DNA of 13,215 bases from an uncultured Oscillospiraceae bacterium (GTDB lineage Bacteria > Bacillota > Clostridia > Oscillospirales > JAAYXM01). A program made the position numbers and the translations under genes. The DNA is taken from NCBI GenBank assembly GCA_934446465.1, contig CAKSEF010000048.1:1-13215 (forward strand), in the 5' to 3' direction. This document shows, piece by piece, positions 1-7,570 of this stretch; within the stretch, counting starts at the first letter, position 1, and every line of letters begins with the position of its first letter. The notes beneath the pieces are model-generated. The model saw only the letters and a list, made by a program, of their open reading frames with translations. It ran no database searches and had not been told where the DNA came from.

Positions 1-74
1 CGCTTCTCGATAAGAAGCCATCAGATGAGGTTATCAGTATATTTGATAACGCAACAAAGAATCTCGATTATTAA
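1..74 (+). CDS. 3' end of an unidentified protein-coding gene
   Basis: The window opens inside a reading frame that runs from base 3 and closes with TAA at 72-74. The visible tail is LLDKKPSDEVISIFDNATKN followed by LDY, with a charged, helix-like composition. A strong factor-independent terminator starts 24 bases after the stop, which supports a real gene end. The family cannot be told from 23 residues. The other two frames are less convincing: one meets a stop at once and the other runs on without a terminator-linked end. Confidence 0.6.
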   Translation, partial: LLDKKPSDEVISIFDNATKNLDY

Positions 75-97
75 TTCCTACATATAATAAATACAGC

Positions 98-144
98 GGA
101 CGAAAGTTCCCAAAACGGAACTTTCGTCCTCTTATTTTGTTTTC
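98..144 (+). terminator. Rho-independent terminator after the first gene
   Basis: Bases 98-110 (GGACGAAAGTTCC) pair perfectly with 117-129 (GGAACTTTCGTCC), a 13-bp stem with the loop CAAAAC. A T-rich tail follows at 130-143. It lies just downstream of the plus-strand stop at 72-74. Confidence 0.9.
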
Positions 145-180
145 ACCCTGCATTTTGCCGGACTTGAAAATGTTCATCAA

Positions 181-209
181 AAAGACCGACCGATATTTGG
201 GCGGTCTTT
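181..209 (-). terminator. Terminator of the decayed minus-strand surface-protein gene
   Basis: AAAGACCG at 181-188 pairs with CGGTCTTT at 202-209. Read on the minus strand, the stem is followed by further T residues (TTTTTGATG). It lies 16 bases past the minus-strand stop at 226-228, so it fits as the terminator of the copper-amine-oxidase-domain remnant. On the plus strand the tail is also fairly T-rich, so it may act in both directions. Confidence 0.6.
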
Positions 210-225
210 CTTTGCTTATTGCATC

Positions 226-648
226 TTACTTTGTGATAACAACCTTGAGTTCCTTTTCCGCCCATTCAACGCTTGCTCCGAGTTTCTCAGATATAAAACG
301 TATGGGGGTATATGTGCGTCCGTTTTCAATGAATGCCGGAGGAATCAAGCCTTACGCTCTTACTTTACTACGGCATTTTCTGCCCCGACAATAGTGAGAA
401 TAGTAACATTCTCGCCCGTTAAGCACATCAGGATTAAACATCACGGAATCAACCCAGCGTCCGCAATTACGACGGCGGTTAAAGTACTTATGACCTTCGG
501 ACTGCCACGCTTTTTCAAGCTCGGTTTCCGAATCCGCTTCGTAGTACGGCTTTGTGATACACACAAGACCGCCAGCACTCACAGAAAAAACGGTAAGTAT
601 TCCCGTCCTGCGAGTGTGTGATTTTATATGGTGCGGTTTTATTCCCAA
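226..648 (-). pseudogene. Decayed gene ending in a copper amine oxidase N-terminal-like (surface stalk) domain
   Basis: On the minus strand, bases 351 down to 226 encode GLIPPAFIENGRTYIPIRFI, then SEKLGASVEWAEKELKVVIT-K and a TAA stop. This is the typical second half of the PF07833 domain found in secreted clostridial surface proteins, with the pattern ENGRTyvPvRfisEkLGA-vWd. The first half appears in another frame as GENVTILTIVGAENAVVK (about 420-363). The original frame reopens upstream as a 98-codon stretch (648-352) that includes EADSETELEKAWQSEGHKYF and VDSVMFNPDVLNG. The gene is therefore broken by at least two frame changes and a stop at 352-354. That the 352-648 stretch belongs to the same gene is inferred from its continuity. 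No intact start or signal peptide remains, so function is presumably lost. Confidence 0.5.
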
Positions 649-979
649 GCTTTCCCATAGGCTCTTCTCATTTCACTAAACATTCCGATGCTTGTATCTT
701 TCGATGATATTTCTCCGCAAATTGTTGACCGAGCAAAAAATACGGTATAGTGGATGAAATATAAATGCAGATTTTTTACATTCCTTCGGCAGGCACTGTC
801 CGCATCATTGACTTATGTCCGTTGTTGGAATTATACACCGCATATTGTGCATTGTCCCCGTCCTATTTTTCAAAAGGATAGTATAAGTTTTAGAAAAAAC
901 AGCAGTCTTCCAAAAAAGAACGGAAAAGTATGTGATACCTTCACGTCAATTCAAAAAAGAGAGTCAGGAGAAAACAGAA
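649..979. other. Gene-free stretch of about 330 bases
   Basis: No convincing gene is present. A minus-strand piece around 654-735 reads EISSKDTSIGMFSEMRRAYG and looks once-coding, but it runs into a stop and cannot be named. It may be the upstream part of the decayed minus-strand gene. The plus-strand frame at 754-993 has no ribosome binding site, no recognisable domain and an odd composition. The stretch also holds a possible promoter for the solute-binding-protein relic. Confidence 0.5.
808..837 (+). promoter_or_regulatory. Possible sigma-A promoter upstream of the solute-binding-protein relic
   Basis: TTGACT (808-813) and TATACA (832-837) are separated by 18 bases. If used, it would give a leader of about 135 bases before the ATG at 980. 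The match is moderate and the gene it serves is broken. A second pair, TTGACC (725-730) and TATAGT (746-751), has only 15 bases between the boxes and is weaker. Confidence 0.35.
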
Positions 980-1327
980 ATGGCAAAGATTAAGAGATAT
1001 TCCCTCTTGTTTGTACTTTTAATAGTGTTTTGTTTGCTTTTCGGGCTGTAAGAAGTCGGAGCTTGACAAAAACAAGCCTGTTATGCTCACAATGTGGCAT
1101 GTGTACGGAGAGCAGTCAGACTCGCCGATGAACCGTCTTATTGAAGAATTTAATCAGACGGTAGGAATGGAAAAAGGAATTATTATTAACGTTACGGGAA
1201 TGTCAAATGCTTCTTATATCGAAAAAAGCTTCTTGACGCACAAGCGGGAAAGCCTGATGCCTGTGAAGTGCCTGACCTCTTTTCAGCCACAAAAGCAACG
1301 CTCTTGGAAAAACCGAAGGCAGAGTAA
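980..1327 (+). pseudogene. Truncated, frameshifted extracellular solute-binding lipoprotein (ABC sugar transporter type)
   Basis: A ribosome binding site (CAGGAG, 965-970) precedes ATG at 980 and a signal-peptide start (MAKIKRYSLLFVLLIVFCLL). The frame then dies at a TAA. The lipobox FSGC-KKS lies in another frame (TGT at 1047-1049 is the lipidation Cys) and is followed by TMWHVYGEQSDSPMNRLIEE and FNQTVGMEKGIIINVTG, the N-terminal lobe of family-1 solute-binding proteins. A second frame change in the A-run at 1222-1227 restores KLLDAQAGKPDACEVPDLFS before TAA at 1325-1327. Only about 115 codons remain of a protein normally over 400 residues, and no permease genes follow. When intact it would have captured a sugar or peptide outside the cell. 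The next relic begins 12 bases downstream. Non-functional with high confidence; the substrate is unknown. Confidence 0.8.
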
Positions 1328-1339
1328 CGGAGGGCTGTT

Positions 1340-2915
1340 ATGAGGATACCATCTGCGTTTCTTCGAGAAAAGCAAACAATGCAACGCAAGCTGTTCTTTT
1401 ATTTATTCACTATTGCGGCAGCACTGCTTCTTGTGCTGGTTGCCTTTCTCTTTTTGTTTGAGCGTTTTGAAAGCACGGAAAACAAGACCGACACTCTTCT
1501 CTTTCAGCGGGAGGTCTTAGAGCGTGCGATGACCTCCTATTACAACGAGATTGCATCCAAAAGCGAACGGCTTTCCGAGAACGCAACTTACGTTACGGAA
1601 AAATACTTGCGTGATGGAAACATCACCTTTTCATCGCTTACAAACAACGCATCCCGCATTTGAAACACCTGAAGATAAATACATGGAATTACTCAGGCAG
1701 GAGCTTTTGAAAATCAACAGTTCGGGTGCGTTTATTATTCTAAATACTTCGAGAAATACAAGTAACTCCGACTCGCGTGCCGGAATTTACATAGGCAAGG
1801 ATTTTCTCGGTTCTGACCGAAAGGACGCCATGCTCCTTTTCAGGGGCACGGCTCAGTTGGGGCGCAAAAAAAGATAATGCCGCACAGAAAATGGAAGCTC
1901 GAATTTGACGTATCGGCATTCCCCGGATTTGACGATGCTCTCAGGAATTATAATCAACTGCCTGAAAAGGCCTGCCGTATTCACGACGTTACATATCTCA
2001 CCGGCACATCAGAGCACATTATGCTTGTGTCTGTCCCGTTTACAGGTGCTGACGGCGGGATTTATGGTATATGCGGTTTTGAAATCAGCGAAAGCCTATT
2101 TAAATCTGTCCGTGCACAGCCTACAGTGCCGGAGCATCTTATTTGCATTTTTCCAAGAAATCGGAATATTCCGTTGATGTTGATAATGGGTTAAGCTGTG
2201 GTGTAAGCGGCGAATATTATCTGTTTCCCAAGGCGAATCTTACTAAAAACGGAAACAGCGGTAAGTTCATACATCCGGACAACGAATACAATTCATATCT
2301 CGGACTCACAAGTGATATTTCCTTGTATTACGGCGATGCCGATTATGAAATCACCGTGATGATACCAAAGAGCGATTATTCGCAGATGAAACTGCGCGAC
2401 GCTGTTCAATGGTATTTCGGCAGGAGGTACATTTCGCCTATATTAAACGGGCTTGACCGTTTAAAGAAATCAGAACAAAGCAAAAAGAGCAACATAGCGG
2501 AAATCGATAATTTATTCGATTTCATTTCCAAAAAGGACAGTGAGTATGAGAAAGCACTTGCCGAGCTATCACTACAAAACGAACAGGCACAAGACGAAAT
2601 TAACCGAGTGCATTCCGAGAACGAACGGCTTCAAGCATTCAGAATAAGTTCGTCTTTCAGGACGATTACGAATTTTTCCTCACAGGTATAAAACAGCTCA
2701 CACCAACCGAGACGGTAATATTCAATTTATACTTAGAGGGCAAGAGCGTTTCGGAAGTCATGGAGATTATAAACATAAAGCAGACAACGCTTAAATATCA
2801 TAATCGAAATATTTATAACAAGATCGGAGTCTCAAGCAAGAAACAGCTTCTGAATTATATGGCACTGTATACACGCGAAAACAAGCAAAAAACAGGGTTT
2901 TTAGTTTTAAACTAA
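1340..2915 (+). pseudogene. Frameshifted membrane-anchored LuxR-type transcriptional regulator
   Basis: The start ATG at 1340 follows GGAGGG. The first frame gives a transmembrane helix (FFYLFTIAAALLLVLVAFLF) and part of an extracytoplasmic sensor region. The protein then continues through four frame changes: near 1640-1665, near 1863-1880 (an A-run), near 2143, and near 2640. Later pieces read KYMELLRQELLKINSSGAFI, MPHRKWKLEFDVSAFPGF and FTGADGGIYGICGFEISESL, then a coiled-coil stretch of about 60 residues. The last is a LuxR/GerE helix-turn-helix (LTPTETVIFNLYLEGKSVSE and TLKYHNRNIYNKIGVSSKKQ), ending at TAA 2913-2915. From memory of the family, intact members carry a second membrane helix just before the ISPIL motif. 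Here the sequence goes from IPKSDYSQMKLRDAVQWYFG straight to RRYISPILNGL with no hydrophobic span. Such regulators sit beside solute-binding-protein operons, matching the relic upstream. Confidence 0.8.
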
Positions 2916-2927
2916 AAACCCTGTTTT
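2889..2927. terminator. Bidirectional terminator between the regulator relic and rubrerythrin
   Basis: Bases 2889-2907 pair perfectly with 2909-2927, giving a 19-bp stem around a single T. The core is ACAGGGTTTTTAG on one arm and CTAAAAACCCTGT on the other. Both strands carry T-rich flanks: TTTTATTTT rightwards, and TTTTTTGCTTGTTTT on the minus strand. The plus-strand stop codon (2913-2915) lies inside the stem, and the rubrerythrin stop (2940-2942) is 12 bases away, so convergent transcripts share it. Confidence 0.9.
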
Positions 2928-2939
2928 ATTTTAAACAAA

Positions 2940-3497
2940 TCAGCCGAAGTATCTCTTGAGCATACCCTCAAAGCCTTTTCCGTGCCTTGCTTCGTCCTTT
3001 GCCATTTCATGAACCGTGTCATGGATTGCATCATATCCGAGTTCTTTTGCGCGCTTTGCAAGCTCGAACTTTCCTGTCGTTGCTCCGCACTCGGCTTCCG
3101 CACGCATTTTAAGGTTCGTCTTTGTGCAGGGCACGACGACTTCTCCGAGGAGCTCTGCAAATTTCGCCGCGTGTTCTGCTTCCTCAAAAGCCGCTCTCAT
3201 ATAGAACTCGCCGACTTCGGGATATTCCTCGCGCATTGCCTGTCTTGCCATTGCGATATACATTCCGACTTCGCAGCACTCGCCTTCAAAATTTGCCTTA
3301 AGGCCTTCGTATACATCATCTTCAACCTTACCCTTTGCTCCTACGCCGATAACGTGCTCACATACGAAGTTCAGGTTTCCCTCTTCCATAACTGTGAACT
3401 TAGAGCCGGGAACTCCGCACTGTGGGCATTTTTCGGGAGCAGATTCTCCCTCGTGAACATAACCGCATACAGGACATACAAACTTTTTCATTCTCAT
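2940..3497 (-). CDS. Reverse rubrerythrin (NADH-dependent peroxidase family)
   Basis: This non-haem iron protein removes hydrogen peroxide (and oxygen in some clostridia) in the cytoplasm of anaerobes, using electrons from NADH via rubredoxin-type partners. The 185-residue protein begins with a rubredoxin-like iron site: Cys8-x-x-Cys11 (CPVCGYVHEG) and Cys24-x-x-Cys27 (CPQCG). A ferritin-like four-helix domain follows, with the diiron motifs EEAEHA and DEARHGK. Rubredoxin first, ferritin-like second is the order of reverse rubrerythrins, opposite to classical rubrerythrin. It starts 15 bases after perR and shares its operon and presumably its peroxide induction. AAGGAG lies 4 bases before the first ATG (3497) and 10 bases before a second in-frame ATG (3491, MKKFVC), which is an equally plausible start. 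The domain call is firm; the exact in vivo substrate is inferred from the family. Confidence 0.95.
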   Translation of the reverse strand: MRMKKFVCPVCGYVHEGESAPEKCPQCGVPGSKFTVMEEGNLNFVCEHVIGVGAKGKVEDDVYEGLKANFEGECCEVGMYIAMARQAMREEYPEVGEFYMRAAFEEAEHAAKFAELLGEVVVPCTKTNLKMRAEAECGATTGKFELAKRAKELGYDAIHDTVHEMAKDEARHGKGFEGMLKRYFG

Positions 3498-3512
3498 TAA
3501 TCTCCTTTTAAT

Positions 3513-3908
3513 TTATTTTTTATTACATTGACGGCAGACACCGCCATAATAAACATCTTTTGTGCCTATCTCAAATCCGTCAAGCTCCGAAACCTCAACC
3601 TCGTCGAGGCGGAAATCGTAAACCTTACCGCACTTCTCGCAGAGGAAATGACCGTGCATTGACGTATCGCCGTCATAGCGGGTCTGAACTCCGTCAATGG
3701 TGATAGTTTTCAAAATCCCCTGCTTCGAGAGAAGATTTACCGTATTATACACCGTTGTTTTCGAGAGCGTCGGAACGCTTTCGACAAGCGCGTTATAGAT
3801 TTCGTCGGCTGTCGCGTGAATCTTGTGAGTGCATATATAATCATAAATCATAACGCGGATGACTGACGGTTTTATATTATGGTCTTTTAAAATTTCAGCC
3901 GAAGTCAT
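3513..3908 (-). CDS. perR: PerR, peroxide-sensing Fur-family repressor
   Basis: PerR is a dimeric DNA-binding repressor that uses bound iron to sense hydrogen peroxide and then releases oxidative-stress genes. The 131 residues comprise an N-terminal winged helix (about 1-80, with LSKTTVYNTVNLL as recognition-helix region) and a dimerisation/metal domain. All residues known for the Bacillus subtilis PerR metal sites are found. The regulatory ligands His37, Asp85, His91, His93 and Asp104 correspond to His31, Asp79, His85, His87 and Asp98, each shifted by six. The structural zinc cysteines are Cys90/Cys93 and Cys125/Cys128. The Asp at 98 favours PerR over Fur. The gene lies directly upstream of rubrerythrin and behind a promoter with a perfect PerR-box, so it probably represses itself and the operon. 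The start ATG (3906-3908) is preceded by GAAAGG about 10 bases upstream. Confidence 0.92.
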   Translation of the reverse strand: MTSAEILKDHNIKPSVIRVMIYDYICTHKIHATADEIYNALVESVPTLSKTTVYNTVNLLSKQGILKTITIDGVQTRYDGDTSMHGHFLCEKCGKVYDFRLDEVEVSELDGFEIGTKDVYYGGVCRQCNKK

Positions 3909-3943
3909 ATATGCCCGCCTTTCAATTTTGTATTTATTTCTCT

Positions 3944-3960
3944 TTTGTAATGATTACAAA
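3944..3960 (-). promoter_or_regulatory. PerR box (operator) of the perR-rubrerythrin operon
   Basis: TTTGTAATGATTACAAA is a perfect 8-1-8 inverted repeat. It follows the known PerR-box pattern (TTATAAT-n-ATTATAA) closely. It starts 3 bases downstream of the -10 box on the minus strand, so a bound repressor would cover the transcription start. Whether PerR or another Fur-family protein binds was not tested, but perR is the next gene. Confidence 0.88.
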
Positions 3961-3963
3961 CAT

Positions 3964-3992
3964 AGTATAGCATCGATTCTTTTGTTTGTCAA
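3964..3992 (-). promoter_or_regulatory. Sigma-A promoter of perR-rubrerythrin
   Basis: On the minus strand the -35 is TTGACA (3987-3992) and the -10 is TATACT (3964-3969), with exactly 17 bases between. This is a near-consensus promoter. The predicted start falls inside the PerR box, leaving a leader of roughly 50 bases before the perR ATG. Confidence 0.9.
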
Positions 3993-4022
3993 CAGTTTTT
4001 TCAAAAATTTTTTCTGTTTAAT

Positions 4023-4059
4023 AAAGCAAGTGCACGGCTTCAGACCGCGCACTTGCTTT
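4023..4059 (-). terminator. Terminator at the end of the mfd operon
   Basis: AAAGCAAGTGC (4023-4033) pairs with GCACTTGCTTT (4049-4059), 11 bp, with CGG/CCG pairing further inside. The mfd stop codon (4058-4060) overlaps the outer end of the stem. The T tail on the minus strand is short (TTTATT), so termination may be partial. The perR promoter lies about 30 bases beyond. Confidence 0.7.
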
Positions 4060-7000
4060 AGCACATTTTTCCGACCGCTTCGGCGTACGCTTTCACAAAA
4101 TTCTCAGCGCTCTCAAGCGGGTTATCATTCCCTTTTAATTTAAGGGTAAGGTACGGTTCCTGCCCTGCGTTCAGGAGGATTTTTCCCTTATACTCGGGCC
4201 GTGAGCAGATTTTTGATATTACATCAAACACGGGGTTTGCCATAGTTATTTTCAAATTCTGCCCTTTCTGCGTTATATCGCATATCCCGGCATCTGCAGC
4301 AGCACGGCGCAAAAGCGCTATATCAATCAGCGTCATAGTCTCGCGCGGGGGTTCACCGAATCTGTCGCAAAGCTCGTCGATTATATCATCGGCGTCATCG
4401 CGCCCCGAAATCGAAGCGATTCTTCGGTATAAATCCATTCTTGTTTCGCTTGAAATGACGTAGCGTTCGGGAATGTTGGCCGAAATCGTCAAATCCGCAC
4501 TGCAAACTATTCGTTCAGATGTTTTCTCGCCCTTTTCTTCGGCAATTGCGCCCTCCAGCAGTTTAAGATACATATCATATCCTACGCTCATCATATGCCC
4601 GCTCTGCTCTGCGCCGAGAACATTTCCCGCACCCCGAAGCTCCAGGTCGCGCATGGCGATTTTAAAGCCCGAGCCGAACTCGACATATTCGCGTATGGCG
4701 GCAAGCCGCTTTTCGGCTATTTCCGTCAGCGCTTTTCCCCGCCTGTATGTGAGGTACGCATAGGCATGGCGCGAAGAGCGTCCTACGCGGCCGCGTATCT
4801 GATGCAGTTGTGCAAGACCCATTTTGTCCGCATCTTCAATAATCAGCGTATTGACATTCGGGATATCTATTCCCGTCTCGATAATTGTCGTGCAGACAAG
4901 TACCTGTATTTCACCCTCGCCCATTCGGCGCATGACTTCGGAGAGCTCGCCCTCTCCCATTTGACCGTGCCCGACGTCTACCACTATATTCGGCACTAGT
5001 TTTCGTATTCTTGCCGCGGTTGCCTCGATAGACGCCACGTTGTTGTGAAGATAATATACCTGCCCTCCGCGAGCTGTTTCACGGCGAATTGCATCGGCTA
5101 TTACCTCTTTATCGTACTCAAAAACGTAAGTCATGACCGGGTGGCGGTTTCTCGGGGCTTCTTCCATGATAGACATATCGCGTATTCCGGAAAGTGCCAT
5201 ATTGAGCGTCCTCGGAATCGGGGTGGCGGTCAGCGTCAGAACATCGACATTATGTGCGAGTTCTTTAAGACGTTCCTTATGCGTAACTCCAAAACGCTGT
5301 TCCTCATCAACTATCAAAAGTCCGAGGTTTTTGAAAGCCACATTTTTGGAGAGCAGTTTATGCGTTCCGATTATTATATCAAGCTCGCCGTTTTTTGCGC
5401 CGCGGAGCGTCTCGCGGTTACGTGAATCCGAGCAAAAGCGCGAGGTAAGCCCTATTTTCACCGGATAATTTGCAAAACGCCTTACGGTTGTCATATAGTG
5501 CTGCTGTGCAAGAACGGTAGTCGGTACAAGTATTGCGGCCTGCCTGCCTCCAAGGACGCATTTCATTGCTGCGCGCAGTGCAACCTCCGTTTTTCCGAAA
5601 CCTACATCTCCGCAAAGGAGTCTGTCCATGGGGAAACGACGCTGCATATCCTTTTTTATTTCCATACCGCATCGGACTTGGTCGTCCGTATCCTCAAATT
5701 CAAATGACTCCTCAAATTCTTTCTGCCATTCCGAGTCCGGCGGGAATGCTTCGCGCTCGGCTTTTCTGCGTTCTGCATAGAGCTTTATCAGCTTCTCGGC
5801 AAGCTCTTTTGCCGCACCTTTCGCGCGCAGCTTTGCCTTATGCCATTCCGCTCCGCCGAGCTTCGAAAGGCGCACGCCCGATTCCTCACCGCCGCCTATA
5901 TACTTTGATACCATATCAAGCTGTGTTACCGGCACATAGAGAACATCTGTTCCCAAATATGTTATTTTAATATAATCTTTTTCGACACCGTCAACTTTAA
6001 TCTTTGTAATCCCCGTAAATCTGCCTATGCCGTGCAAATCGTGAACAACAAGGCACCCGGGTGTGAGGTCCTGATAGCTGTGTATCTTTTGACGGTTTTC
6101 TTTATTCCCGCCGAATCTGCGCCTTTTTGCCTGTGTGCGGACAAGCTGTCCTTCCGTAAACAGCGCAAAATCATCGCTCGGATATGAAAAACCTGCCGAC
6201 AGTGCGCCCTCACTGATTACTGCATGGCCTTTATCGGGAAGCTCCGCGAGCATATAATCGATTGTTGCGCGTATTCCGCGTTCGCGAAGCATTATATCCA
6301 TTTTTTCGGCGTTCTTTTTATTGCCTGTCAATATGACTACGCGGCTTCCTTCTTCAAGAGATTCTGCTATTTCGGAAACCGCGAGCTCAAAATTCCCACC
6401 GAAGCTCGGGAGACTGCGCGCGTTAATCGACAGAACTGCTTTCGGGGAAATTCCGTACTCGGCGCGGACAAACGCCTCCAAAAACACGCAGTCATAGATA
6501 CCCGAAAGCGCCTTTATACGTTCAAAGCCGAAGCTGAATCCGTCAGTGTCCGGCAGCAGAAACCCGCTTAATATGAGACTCTTTATATCTTCGCGCTCGC
6601 GTTTCAGCTCGCGTCCCGCGGCATCTCGGATTCTGTAATAATCATCGATAAAAACAACGGCGTTATTCGGTATATAATCAAGCCCGCACGACGTAGTCTC
6701 ATACATTAGATTGAGATACCTGTCGCGCGCTTTGGGAAACATTCCGTTCTCGAGAATGTCGAGGTCATGCCGAAGTGTTTCTATCAATTTTTCATTCTTT
6801 TTCTTTCGCCCCGTTTCCGTTTCGAGTGCAGTTTTTATTTTATTGATAAGCACCTCTGAAAGCCCGCTCTCAAAAGTCGTCGCGGGGAGAAAATTAGCTT
6901 TCTTGACATTCTCTATTCTTCTTTGGGACTCTGTTTCAAAGAATCCCATTGAATCCACTTCATCGCCGAAAAACTCTATGCGGACGGGGTTTTCGCTTCC

Positions 7001-7555
7001 CGGAGAAAATATATCAAAAATTCCCCCGCGGACGGCGAACTGCCCTTCCGACTCAACCTGCCCGCACCTTATATATCCGAAAGAGACCAGAAGCTCTGTG
7101 AGCTTTTCGGGGGCTATTTCCTCGCCGAGCCTTACGGAGAGCTCGCGCTTTGCAAATTCTTCCTTCGGCGCGGTTTTCTGGAGCAGCGCATATACGGGTG
7201 CAAGAGTTATTCCCGCGCTCTTATCGGACATTGCCTTTAATGCTGCCGTGCGTTCATGCTCAAACTCATGCGATGCACTGTCGGCATCATGCAGAGACAG
7301 CTCCGACACGGGGAGAACATGAGCATCTTCCCCGCACATTGCGGAAATATCACGCGAGGCACGTCTCGCGTCAAGTTCATCGGCGTATATGCAGACAATT
7401 GGGCGTTTTGTAATCATTCTCACAGATGATAAGATATGTGCCTTATGTACGGCAGACAAGCCGGAGAGCGCTATCGGGCATTCTCCGGCTTTTAGTTTTT
7501 GCAGAAAATCAGCAAAGTCTCTGTTTTTTTCAAGCACACGGCTTAAAGCAAGCAT
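4058..7555 (-). CDS. mfd: Transcription-repair coupling factor Mfd
   Basis: Mfd is an ATP-driven DNA translocase that removes RNA polymerase stalled at lesions and recruits UvrA for nucleotide excision repair. The 1165 residues match the usual length (about 1150-1180). The N-terminal UvrB-like part includes FGYIRCGQVESEGQFAVRGG and FDIFSPG (around residues 160-185). The RNA-polymerase-interacting domain starts near 495 (LTPGCLVVHDLHGIGRFTGI). The superfamily-2 helicase core has Walker A GDVGFGKTE near 650-660, the DEEQRFG box near 750, and the TRG motif LELRGAGNVLGAEQSGHM near 970. The C-terminal regulatory domain is complete. The start ATG (7553-7555) has AGGAAAG a few bases upstream and lies 15 bases after pth, the usual Firmicutes neighbour. 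It is intact over 3.5 kb, which argues against poor sequence quality as the cause of the frameshifts in the left part. Confidence 0.98.
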   Translation of the reverse strand: MLALSRVLEKNRDFADFLQKLKAGECPIALSGLSAVHKAHILSSVRMITKRPIVCIYADELDARRASRDISAMCGEDAHVLPVSELSLHDADSASHEFEHERTAALKAMSDKSAGITLAPVYALLQKTAPKEEFAKRELSVRLGEEIAPEKLTELLVSFGYIRCGQVESEGQFAVRGGIFDIFSPGSENPVRIEFFGDEVDSMGFFETESQRRIENVKKANFLPATTFESGLSEVLINKIKTALETETGRKKKNEKLIETLRHDLDILENGMFPKARDRYLNLMYETTSCGLDYIPNNAVVFIDDYYRIRDAAGRELKREREDIKSLILSGFLLPDTDGFSFGFERIKALSGIYDCVFLEAFVRAEYGISPKAVLSINARSLPSFGGNFELAVSEIAESLEEGSRVVILTGNKKNAEKMDIMLRERGIRATIDYMLAELPDKGHAVISEGALSAGFSYPSDDFALFTEGQLVRTQAKRRRFGGNKENRQKIHSYQDLTPGCLVVHDLHGIGRFTGITKIKVDGVEKDYIKITYLGTDVLYVPVTQLDMVSKYIGGGEESGVRLSKLGGAEWHKAKLRAKGAAKELAEKLIKLYAERRKAEREAFPPDSEWQKEFEESFEFEDTDDQVRCGMEIKKDMQRRFPMDRLLCGDVGFGKTEVALRAAMKCVLGGRQAAILVPTTVLAQQHYMTTVRRFANYPVKIGLTSRFCSDSRNRETLRGAKNGELDIIIGTHKLLSKNVAFKNLGLLIVDEEQRFGVTHKERLKELAHNVDVLTLTATPIPRTLNMALSGIRDMSIMEEAPRNRHPVMTYVFEYDKEVIADAIRRETARGGQVYYLHNNVASIEATAARIRKLVPNIVVDVGHGQMGEGELSEVMRRMGEGEIQVLVCTTIIETGIDIPNVNTLIIEDADKMGLAQLHQIRGRVGRSSRHAYAYLTYRRGKALTEIAEKRLAAIREYVEFGSGFKIAMRDLELRGAGNVLGAEQSGHMMSVGYDMYLKLLEGAIAEEKGEKTSERIVCSADLTISANIPERYVISSETRMDLYRRIASISGRDDADDIIDELCDRFGEPPRETMTLIDIALLRRAAADAGICDITQKGQNLKITMANPVFDVISKICSRPEYKGKILLNAGQEPYLTLKLKGNDNPLESAENFVKAYAEAVGKMC

Positions 7556-7570
7556 TATTCTTTCCTGCCT

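Noticed and set aside
754..993. 79-codon plus-strand frame before the solute-binding-protein relic
   Set aside because: No ribosome binding site and no recognisable family; it runs across the relic's own start, so it is probably chance.
1863..1880. Programmed frameshifting at the A-run in the regulator
   Set aside because: An A-run can be slippery, but five other frame changes in the same two genes and a truncated partner point to decay, not recoding.
2982..3500. 172-codon plus-strand frame opposite rubrerythrin
   Set aside because: It is the complement of an unmistakable rubrerythrin gene; no ribosome binding site and no domain.
5533..5970. 145-codon and other plus-strand frames within 4473-7413
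   Set aside because: All lie inside the continuous, motif-rich mfd gene on the other strand.
6711..7322. 203-codon plus-strand frame opposite mfd, rich in Ser and Phe
   Set aside because: Mirror-frame artefact of the mfd coding strand; low-complexity translation and no start signals.
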